This document shows, one piece after another, positions 13,201 through 25,200 of a stretch of DNA of 64,000 nucleotides. The notes under the pieces are model-generated. The model had not been told where the DNA came from, did not search any database, and worked only from the letters and a program-made list of their open reading frames with translations. Every line of letters starts with the position of its first letter. Position 1 is the first letter of the stretch. Source of the stretch: Solanum dulcamara (lineage: Eukaryota > Streptophyta > Magnoliopsida > Solanales > Solanaceae); contig NC_077245.1 in assembly GCF_947179165.1 (NCBI RefSeq), positions 13,982,740 through 14,046,739 of the forward strand, in the 5' to 3' direction. Position numbers and translations under genes: made by a program.

Positions 13201-16200
13201 GGTTGAAATTTTATTTATTCATTTTTTAGATGCAATGATTATTCATTCTAACTGCGTATTTCTTCTTTTCCTGGCCTTGATTAGAATATCATTGTCCTTG
13301 GCCAAAAAAAAAATTTTAGTCAAATATCATTGTTCCATTTTATTTTTTATTTTTTGTAAAGAATTGACCTTGAAAAAATTATTTAAATAATTAGTAAACT
13401 TACAAAGGTAAAAAATATATATTTTATTATAAAAAAGTCACTTAGATAAAAAAGATCCATATGATAGCGTGTGTGTCACACATCCCTAGATTGTAAAAGC
13501 TTAAGGGGGTTGTAACTATCAAAATACCATGTTGAGAGGGTTAATCGAGACAACGCAAAATTTAGGAGTGCACCGAATAAAACTCGACAAGTTTAGGAGA
13601 TATACACGATCTATTCTGCCAAATAAAATTCATATAGTGGTATATTTAATCCTTCTTACAAATTTTTAGGGTATGTTTGATCCTTTTCACACGTGAATTC
13701 TTTTTCACTTCTTTGATTCAACAACTAATTTGGATTTCAAATATCTCCCGTATGGATCTATTTTCTTATTCATTATCTGAGTTTCTTGTTTTTATTTTAT
13801 TTTTTTCTTTCATTCTTTAGGGTGAAAATATGAGAAATAAAAGAAAAGAAATGTGAATGAAATAAAAGAGAATAAAGTAGGGGAAAAATTTGAAAAACTG
13901 ATTTTTTTTGGCGGCCAAAATGTAATTTATTTTTTGTATCTAGGAAAAAAAATCGGGGCATCTGTGGCAGATTTACAAGAAAATGAGCAAAACAATTAAT
14001 TTGATCATCAAGATTATAAATCCAAATTAGTCGTTGAATCAACGACGGCCAAAAAAGATTCATGTGTGACAAGGATCAAATACACCCCTAAATTTTGCAA
14101 GAAGGGTCAAATATACCCCGATATATATTTTATTTTAACAAAAAATCAAGAAAATGAATTTAAAAATAAGATTTTCACTTCAGTCAAAAATGTTATATTT
14201 GGATCATTTATGTAACGGTAGTGGTAAATTCTATGTACACTCTCCAAATTAGGAAGGGGAGCCTTGGAGTAACTGGTAAAGTTGCTGCCATGTGACCAGG
14301 AGGTCACGGGTTCAAGCCTTGGAAACAGCCTCTGGCAGAAATGCAAGGTAAGGCTGCGTACAACAGACCCTTGTGGTCGGGCCCTTCCCCGGACCCTGCG
14401 CATAGCGGGAGCTTAAGTGCACCGGGCTGCCCTTATATATGAGCCATTTTTCTAACGAGTGGTATATCAGCTCTAAATCGCAAAATTGAAGGTGTATTAG
14501 ACTATTTTCACAACAACAAAAACAACTCCTCAAATAGTCCTAAAAGTGGGGTTTGGAGAGTGTACATAGAATTTACCACTACCCTGAGGAGGTAGAGAAA
14601 AGACCCTCGGCTTGAGTAACAAACATCAAAGTAGCAAATAGAACAATACACAAGTAAAGAGGGCATAGAAAATAATAAGGAGAACATAACATTAATGTCC
14701 ACTGATTTAGACTCCTTCCCCTTCTCAACTACGAAAAAGATCAAGAGAGGCTTTTAACATACTAAAGAGGAGCAACAACCGTAAGTAACCAATGTGATAA
14801 CTGAAGCTGTAAATAATGAGGAATAACAAAAGTCATAAGATAGGCCAACTACGAGACAAATGCTACTACTACTGGTAAAAAATAAAAATCAAGAAACAAA
14901 TACAATGCACCAACCTATCCTGCTAGGAAATGAGACAATGCTCAACTAACTACTAACTTTCTACCTTAATCCGTGACCCCCGTGACTTCCCATCTAAGGT
15001 CAAGTCCTCGAAAAGCTGAAGCTACGCCATGTCTTATCTAATCACCTATCCCCAATACTTCTTTGGCCTAGCTCTATCTCTACCTCTCCTAAAATACATT
15101 ATGACCAACCTTTCACACCTCCTCACAGGAACCTCTCCGCATCTCCTCTTCACATGTCTAAACTATCTCAGTCTCACTTCCCTTGTCTTGTCCACCACGG
15201 AGGTCACTCCCAACTTGATCTGAATATCTTCATTCTTAATCTTATCTCTCCTAAGTGTAAACACACATCAACCTCAACATCTTTATTTCCATCATTCTCC
15301 ATCTTTTGGACATACGAGTTTTTAACTAGCCAGTACTCTGCTCCATACAACATAGTCGGCCTAACCACCATTCTATAGAACTTTCCTTTAAGTTTTGGTG
15401 ATACATTCTTATCACAGAAGATTACCAAAACGAGTCTCTATTTCACCCATCTTGCACTAATACGATGTGTGACATCATCGTTGATCTCCCCATTGTCCTA
15501 AATTAGAGATCCAAGATACTTGAAATTGTCTATTTTGGGGATGACATGTGTATCTAGTCTCACTTCCATGCCACCCCCCATGAGACGTGTCACTGAACTT
15601 GCACTCTATGTACCTTCTCAACTTGAACTCTTTAGACTCTAAGGTCTGTCTCCAAACCTCCAAGTTAGTATTTCGTGGATTGTTTAGTTCTCTGGATAGG
15701 ATAAGGTGGATGGCTTGTGAAGATAATGGATGGGTTTGTAACACTCCTGTCAATATTTAGTTTAGAAAAAAATAAAGGTGGGAATAAGCTTGTAACTAAA
15801 GCTTCACTTACATAAATGAAATGGCCCATAATAATTAACTAATATTACATTCAATGTATATCAACAAGCATAGACTGTTCTTCAAAAATATTTATGAAAC
15901 TATTACATGAAAACTTAGTCAGAAAAATTCATTAATTCAGGGAAAAAATTAGAGCAATATGGGAAAAAAACTATCTAACAATACGTGTAAGAGGTTATGG
16001 TGAGGAGAGAGATATAAGGACAGAAAGGATCGGAAACAACCCGTTATCTCGTGGGGCCGGGAAGGGGGGAGGGGGTTGGACTGCAATTGCATTCCCAAAT
16101 CTAATCACAAAATAGCAGAAACAACCAAAAAATATAATTTTATCCGAACTAATCCCACACCAAAATTCGCAGAGACCGCTTTAGATGTTCCGAACTTGAA

Positions 16201-19200
16201 AGTTGCTGAGGGACAAGTTTTCGGCGTTCCCAACTTAAAACTTGATGTGGGACAAGTTCAGATTTACTATGCATGGAAAAGATAAGATATGCAAGGAACC
16301 AGAATAAGAATTAAATAAAATGAAATGAGATGAAAGTACCTTATTTTGACATGACAGATAACTCTCCCCCCAGCCACCAGATGGGACTTGTTTGGACAAC
16401 AAAAAATTACATGCCTTGCGGATGCTGGAAGAATTATTGTAGTTCCTTCCCGCAGCTAGCAAGCCAAGCACCCCAAACCAAGTGCCATAGGTGAAGCAAA
16501 CTGCCCAAGAGCCATACCTAAGAAGGAACCTCAGATGCTAAATACAAATCCGATGATTTCACAAGAAAACTGTGGACGTGAACCAAGTATGGACTGCTTC
16601 ATTGTACATAGACACCAGATGTCTTGGTAGTTCTACTGTGTGTTCAGAAAACGAGGATAAAAAGAACTAACCAGGAGCCATCTATTTCTTGAATTGATTC
16701 AATGAAGGCGGCAGCTTTAGCAATACAGCGTTCAACTTCTTCTTTACGATGACCAGGGTATAATTTCTTAAATGCTGTTAAAGCTTGAATTGCAGCTGAG
16801 GAACACTCTACATAACTGTATAGTGACAAAGCTGTGTGGTTAACAGGAATCTATGGATGTATTTTGTACACATACATATACTACTATAGAAGAAACAAAG
16901 TTAAACATAGGTGCAGATGACTTACGGGTAATCAATAACAATATCTCCAAAAGTCTCAGCAGGATTGATTAGCTGAACAGGAAAAAATTAAATCCAAATC
17001 AACAAAGACTTGAAAACTTGCATAATGCATATCAAATAAGCAGCAAACAACCAATAGTACAATACATCCATGTAACATTATGTCATGGCCAAGTACAGAA
17101 TGAATGTTTTGTGCAAGATCTATTTTAATGATTTTCCCACATTCTCTAGCACCTCAGCCCAAAACTTCTTCAGGAAAGGACAAAAGATTAAAAATGTCAA
17201 TGTGGAAAAACTATTCATTTTCCTTAATACCCTTTTATTTATGCTACTTGTTAAGTCGCGACTAGCCCATAGATGTCAAAGTATCCCATGTTTGGCAAAT
17301 TGTAAACCTCCTAATGTGGACTAAGGAGTCAGAATGCACCAGACACTCCAGCAAAAAAGACTAGGGAAAAATGGTAGATGGTCATCTAGTGTGGTCTATG
17401 ACATTGAACATATTAGCTAAAGGGAGCTGAAAAGTAGATTAACAACTTAGGACACAAGCATAGAGTCATCATCCTACTGCATCAATAGATGGCCACTTGA
17501 ACCCAATTTTCTTTATTTCCACCGCGCGACCTAATGAAACCTGCTTGATGATTAACTCTTTAACTTGTAAACGTCGAAGCACTCACCTAAGTATTAACTG
17601 TAAGAGTTCTATCTATTTTACGTTTAAATCTTTTGATTTTTGAATAGCTTGAAGATTAGCTCCGATATATACGAATGGGACCAACGAGCACTCCACCATG
17701 CATTGATAAATGAGTGGTTCAACAATAGCATTTCACCAGGTTTTTCCATACTAGAGAGACTTGCGGACAGGGTTTTAATGTAGTTGTATAAACATCTTTA
17801 AGAACTAGCGGTGACCATAATCTCTAGTGGACGTGTAATACGAGCCAACAAGAAAGAAGCCATTAAAATTCAGAACTTCCCTAGAGCAAAATAAGTAGAA
17901 AAAATCATCTAGTTTTCTTTTTCTTTTATAGCAGGAAACAACTTCAAAAGTAAAAACAAGAATTTGCTAGCCTACTAATCACGAGCGGAATCACATTGAA
18001 TAAAATGGTGTATATGACTCCAACTTGACAAAAATGTTATATGCGTAAAAGCAAAAAAGCAATGACATCAAAAATAATATTTTCTAAGGGGAAACATGAA
18101 ACAAATGTAATTTTGCAAATGAAGTACCTCCAACCATGGATATGACCTTGAGAGTTCATATGTTGCAAAGCCGCCACCACTATTCTGCATATATACAAGG
18201 AAAAAGCTTCCTTAGTGATTCACAAGACTGCACTTTCAGGAACATCAGGAACAATCAATAACAAGGAATTATCTCTAAAACTTCAGAAAGGCATAGATTT
18301 TATCAGCTGGATTTAGAATAAAGAGACTAGAGATGTGGCTAAATTAAGCTCACTTTCAACTGGTTGAATAACTTCAGATTAATCTGTTCAGAGCATGCTT
18401 CAATAAAGAAGTACTTTTAGTGTTCAATAAAATGTGGGTGCGGGTGCAGAGGTAAAAAATTAAAATTCTAGCACATCAACTGGAACTAGCATTTACAATT
18501 ACGTAGAAAGGACAGAACACACAAGGAGCCCCAGATCATTCTCATATCTAAAACATGTTAGTTTATGTGAGACCACCTTTGGGAGGTGGGAATAGTTTAT
18601 GTGAGTCCACCTTTGGGAGGTGGGAACTAATAGAAGTTGTTTTACTTTTATATGCAGTTTGATGGAATATAACAAAAACTTTCAAGTAACAGGAATTAAG
18701 AAGAATGGTATTCAAAGTTGTCTGCATGAGTTAGGAATGCAATACAGCTTCAAGTCAAACCAGTTAGCTTGATTTAGCCTTTACTAAACCAAATTAGGCC
18801 AGTTTACAGTAACTAATCTGCAAGGGAAGTTGACAGAAATCATAGCAGGTGCACTTACCTGTGTTTTATTAGAATATGTACAGAAGCCAGGGGTTAAAGC
18901 TCTGTTAATGCCTCCTATCCCTTTTCGGTGGCAGTACCTTAAAAAGATAGTAGAGTCTGCTATCCAGATCCAACCAAGCACAATGTTACCTCCTAGTACA
19001 TATTTGAAGATGCCAATTTTTTTTTGGAACATGGTTGACTAAAAATTAAACTGTCATACCTCAACATGAATGTAACCTACCTACAAAAGCCTCTAAATGA
19101 TAAATTAGCTTATTTTTCTGCCAGAACGCACAATATCCCAAACTTAACATCCACCAGGCCACATTAAGCATCTTGGGGATGCAATAAGAGCCTAAAGAGC

Positions 19201-22200
19201 ATCTAAGAAAAGATTGAAGCCACTCTTGGAATTGTCAGTTCATTTACACACAAAAATGCAGCATTAACTATAAATGACGGAAAGTGAAAGGCAAAGTAAA
19301 GCCACAAAGTATGGGCAATAAGAAGGAAAGAATGCTACTACCTGTAAAGAAAGTAAAACATTTACAGCATCATACAAACGCTTTGCCTCCAATGGATTAC
19401 CGACTATCTCTGATGGTAGCTTTGATAATAGAAGAACTGCCTGGTAGACAGAAATAGGTTAACAGAAATTGGGACATATCAATAGGTTGTGAATGGTTGT
19501 TACAAATACCAACTTTGAGTCCCTCTGCAGTACAATCTGAAATGGGCCACCCGTGATCTGCAGTTGAAAAGGGCCAAGCACCTTTTGAAATATGACGATA
19601 CCAGAAATCTAGATCGCCTGGGCAATCATCCAACACCTTCAAAGTAAAAAAAAAGATCTTGCAAATTATATCAATATCAGAGGTAAAAATCAAGATAATA
19701 TGGAAGGTAACACCATTGATAATAATAATATGACCCAGCAAAGGTTCTACTTGTGTATTTATTAAGAATGAATGTGCTTTTCTCAATGTCAATCCATATT
19801 CTTCGCCAAGCCCTGTTGCAATGATTGCTTGAACTGCAAATGATGTATCCCAAGATTGACTTCCATTGTATCCCTACAATATGGCAACAGATAATCTATG
19901 ACGTAAGGAAAACAGAACTTACAAATGACCAACACCAGTATAACAATGGTATGACATTTGGGAAACCCATATTTCAAACATTAAATCAGGAAAGTGATAT
20001 TTATAGACCTTCATTTTCATGCCATCTTCAGCAACCCACATATAATCATGAATTCTTGGAAGATGCAACTTGAAAGCTTCTGAATTAGGATCTTCAACCC
20101 AGCAGCAAAGCATATTTAAAATCTGCAAATGAAAGGTTAGTTTTTCAGCAAACAAATGAAGATTATACCCAAATTAGCCATGTCATCTATCAGGAATAAC
20201 TGAAACTTGCAGGAAAACAGAAGAACAACAGAATATCTAAATAGATTACTCATTTGCCTAAGATTGAATGCAATGAATTAAAGCTGAAGAAATGCTGGAG
20301 ACAGTAAAACGCATCTGCAAACTGCATTTTGACACAATCTTGAAAAAGATCATCAGATTTTATGGCTTAGGTAACTTTGAAAAACAATCACTAGTGTATG
20401 GATTAACAAAGACCTTCACTAATGGAAGTTAAGGACTAATACCTTGTTTACAGGTCCTATGCATATGTAACGAGTGTTTTCATCTTCATAATGAATGTGC
20501 TCCATCACAGTGCGCAGAGCTTTTTCCCTCAATCTTTTCCCAGGCCAATGCATCAAAATAGGTTCTACAACCTTGTGAAGAGATGCCCACAGGATATCTT
20601 GAACTAGAGGGTGTGGGTAGTAAAGGTCTTCCTGCAGAAAATTTAGATAAGTAAAAGAAGATACAATCCAGAAAAGAGATCTATTAGATATTAAGAGATG
20701 TCGTTAATGAGTATGTTAATGTTCTTTAAAATAAAACAATTTAGCCTAGAGAACTAGTCAATAAATATTGATTTTTTTTATTTTTTATTTTTTGAACTTA
20801 GTCACTAAATATTGATTAGAAACTTAAAATTGCATCTTCGCATCAAAGTTAAAATTTTCAATTAATCTTTAACTTAGTTGACTAAACTCTATATATTTCG
20901 CTTAGTTAAAATGAATTTAATTTATATGTTATATAGTAGTTATTGTTGCTTTTTACCTTTAACAACACTACTGTTTATAAAATAGGTATGAGATGATGAT
21001 TGGTCTCATAATGCATACAAGCTAGATCTCTATGTTGTAATGATTTTATCACAGTTAAATGTTCCCTAACTCTACACGAGATTGTCCAAAAATAGAAGGT
21101 GAAAACAGTAAATAAACATAGACAAAATACTGCTCCTACCAACCTTTGCACACTCATTGCGAGCTTTATCCCAATCTACTTCATGATATGGGACTGTAAA
21201 GAGCTCCTTTCTCAAAGATAAAACAGTTGGCGTGATAGGACCAACAAAGCGTTTACCATAAAGGTAGCACATAGGAAGATAAACCATCCGGCAATGGCAC
21301 CACATTCTTCCTGAAAAAATTGGATGAAAGAAGAGTTTCCATTTCTTAGAGAAGACGAGAAACGTACATTTCTTGAGAAACAGAATCACTAATGTATTGA
21401 AATGTCATGATACAGCCAATACTATAATGTGAATATTTAGCACTATTGCTTCAAAGGCACCATTATGCTTAAAAGACACCAATAACCAATGATATCAGAG
21501 GCGAAAAGTGCAAAAAAAAATAATCTAAGGTCCATTGGAGGTTTAAGCACAAAGCGCAAACAAAGTGTGGACTTTAATGAAGAAAGGCGCAAATGGAGAA
21601 AATATCATATAAATGTTTAGTCCGAGACTAATAATTATAAACATGAATAAATAATAATTATATGGTCAAAGATATTGAAATTTTTTTACGATAAAGTGAA
21701 ATATCAATTGGTAAGTGTGGCCTCTTCAGGATTACGCCCATTGGTAAGGAAAAGTATGTCTTAGAGCCTTGATGATGACACTGCAGCTAGGCAAAGCGAA
21801 GCGCTCAACATGTTATGTGCCTCGCTACAGGGCTTAAGCGCCCCTTTGACAAAACTGTCAATAACTAACAGAAAAAAGGAAGTGAGTAATGACACATTGA
21901 CCTTACAGATTTTTTCGTCTGAAGTATTAAATCTGCCAACATAATCAGTTTTCTTTCATCCATTTGTTTTATGAAGACATTAGCAATGAGTGTATGTTCT
22001 CCAGCTTACCCATTTCACCACATTCACTGATAGATTGGTTCTCCCATTATTCTATTACAGGGGATGATTTTCCAAAGGAAATAAATACAAGAAGTTGAAA
22101 AGTAATACTATAAGAAATAAAGGTGAAACTAACCAGGATGGACTGGAAGGATATACGGAAGAAGCCATATTTCAGGAGGGAGTGGATTGTTCCCAGACCA

Positions 22201-25200
22201 GTCAAATGCTCCAAGCACCTTATATTAATTTAGAGGAAAGTACAGTTTATTAAAATATACAATTCATACTGATCTATCTAAAAGGCATGCTTTCAAATCA
22301 AAAAGATGAGATCTAGAAGTTACTGAACTGTGAGCCACATTTTCCCCCATGACGTAATGGCCGTGGCACTACCATGATCTAGAATCCATTTACGGCCCTT
22401 CTCCATGGCCCCTTCTCCATCATTAGCTCCTTCCCCAAGCAACCTCAGAGTAACATAGCTCAAAACAGAACCAAACATGGTGCTGTGGCTCTCAATATGC
22501 AAACCCCACCCACCGTCACTGTTCTGTAATTCAACATTGTTACAGCTTTTTCGCCAAGCTCCATCAGGTGAATAGCGAAGGAAGAAGTGCCAATTAAATA
22601 ACTAGCAAATTAAAAACACAAGCAGAGATGCGAGTATAATCAGAAAGGACTTGCCTGATGGTTATAAAGATATCGAATCATCTCACGTTTATGTTCACTT
22701 GATAATACTGCATTGAGTGCCCCCGTAACAGATAGAGCAATAACCTGTTAATGATATAAAAGAAATCAAAAAATTATCATTAAAATAGAAGTTATGACCC
22801 AATTCTAGGGCATAAAACATTAAAAGTATCTTTTAAAAGGTTAGGAAGCTAGTAGCAGCAATTGAAACATTTACCATGCCAGGCATTAGAAACATCGGGC
22901 CTCCATAATCTCCAGCCCAGTGACCGTCATGATTTTGTAGAGTGGAATAAAAACTTAAAGCTCTTCTCAGCGTGGTAGCTACACTATCTTCTGTAATATC
23001 TTCATTGTCATGTACTTTGACTTGTGGCAAGATACTAATTCCTTGGTTCTCCTTTGACAACTGATATACAAAAACAAAAGAGAAGGGGGGAATATGATGA
23101 CTTGAACTGGAGAATCGACATATACACAAGAGCTAATCACACAACTTTTCATGCATGTTTCCATCATATAGTCATTCCCCATTCATATGGGGGATTGTTG
23201 GGTATTTTTGGTGTGAAAAGGAAATGAATGTTTTATTCCCCGTGCATTTTCTCGTAAAGGCAATTATTTTCTGAAAAGACACATGCCTTTTTAGAAAAGA
23301 AACCTAAACTAAGTAGCAAGTGTGATTAGCACCTCTCTTTTGCATTTGCAGAGTTCTGTAGTTTGAAGTGCCGCTATTACAGAACAGGTTTTTTGGTTCT
23401 ATCCTATGAGCAATTAATCTGAAACCTTGGACAACATTGTGGGAATTAAATTCCTTAAGGACACCACAGTGTAATCTGTGGGCTCAGAATCAATTTAAGT
23501 TACTATCTAATTACAGATTCTGCTTAGTAAAATTGCTTAAGGATGCAGGCAGATAACAGTATTAACCTTCTAAGTTATTGTGCTCTAACCAGACCCTATT
23601 AAGAGGATTCATCATAATTATTTATTACATTAGCACTCAACCTATTGCAACTTTTCTCCGTTGTTTGAGAGAAAACGGAAAATTGGAAGTAAGAAGAAAC
23701 CATTTTCTCTTAAGTTCCCTAGTACTTAATTTGGAGAGATGTCTTTCTGCAGAAGTAGCTTTTAAGCACTTGTCCCATTACTTCCCTAATAGCCATATAT
23801 GTAAGGGGAAAAAAAGTAAAAGATATTTAGTTTCTGACTAGCAAATTAATCATTGAAAGTTCATGGGCTCTAACATTATATTTCAGGAACTCTAGGAAGC
23901 CCAACTAAATATAACAAACAAGCAGAATGTAGAGCAGAAAACTCAGAAAAAGTGATCACACATATTAATCACTATTTGCACCTCATCAACAACCTGACTT
24001 GCAATAAAAAGCTGAAAAATTTCCAAATAAGACAGTCTTAGAAGCCGAGCTGAAGTAAATTGCCAACTCATAAATCATGTTCTGATAAAAATAAAAAGAT
24101 AAAACCAGAAAACGCTTCTATCATGAATGTCTTCATTAGTCAAGTTTTAATCCTTTTGACAGCGTCTAGGCCTATCCTGGGGGATTAAGATGCGCAATTA
24201 AACAATTAGCAACAGTTTAAACACAGACCACACTATTTTTATCCTAATTACTTAAATGTCAACTAATAGAATTTTATCTTTAAGTCGTGCAGTTCTGAAC
24301 AAAGTTGAATGCAAAGGCACCATATTTCACACTACAGTTGCACCTTTTATTTATTTATTTATTTATATTTATTGTGATCAATAGAACTCCACTTTCCTAT
24401 TAAAGTTGCACTTCAGTCTTCAAATTATCCAAAGCACAAAGCAACCAGTACAATTGTGTGCAATTTTATTTTATTTTTGATTGTTGCAATGGTGTACAAT
24501 TGAGGCATTGCAAGAACAGAAACAGAGAGTAGAGCATGCTCCTCTACCCTTCTATGGTATCGATTATATACTTACAAGTTCAATAATTTTTCAATACCCC
24601 TGCCAAATGTTGAAACATTATATGTTTAGTATTAGAGAAAATGGATATAGGTAAAGGTAAACTGTTGCTGTTTGTGTTAAGTTATTTTGAAATTTCCTTC
24701 TCTGTGTACTTTTACTTACAGCTATATGTTGTTTACAGGTCAACCTATACTAAAAATACTGTGACATAAAAAACATAAAAGCCAAAAAAAAAAAAGTTAA
24801 AGTAAAAAACACGTATACCGGTTTTTTGAATTTCAGGATACCTGGGTGAGTTTCCTACCTAAAATATCACCAACTATTTATCAAAACACAACTATCCACT
24901 GTTAACTTTTCCTAACTGAAATCTCAATATAGTTGACAACTAATAATTAAGAAACAGAAACAATTGATAGTTCAGATACGAAACTAGGTAAAACCGCAAA
25001 GACCGGCGGCCCCTAATGGCAAATGCATCTGCTAATTTACTTGAGGAGGAACTTGATTTTTACCTGATAACGCATAAGGAGATCAGCACTGTGTTTTTGC
25101 TCCAAACGGTGTTTGGTGAAGTGTTCACGAAACTTTTCGATCTCCGCCCGATCTTCTGGAGATCCAAGGTTTGGATCAAACTCCCATACTTCCCTACCTA

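Larger units (their letters stand above)
12550..14515. mobile_element. Outer TIR DNA transposon A, carrying nested insertions
   Basis: The left end (gggtctgatatacccctcaa at 12560 onward, then tttagagttgatatacc) matches the reverse complement of the right end (about 14430-14511), including the tttagagctgatatacc and gtaacg blocks. The arms are about 90-110 bp and well diverged. Inside lie elements B and C. The right arm is split by a SINE and a short LINE-like piece at 14217-14434. The superfamily is unknown and no transposase is left. The whole element sits in cyclase intron 15. Confidence 0.6.

Noticed and set aside
18784..19042. Open frames in cyclase intron 11 as a missing exon
   Set aside because: Exons 11 and 12 join in frame with the expected family sequence ([13 protein letters not shown]), so no further exon is needed here.
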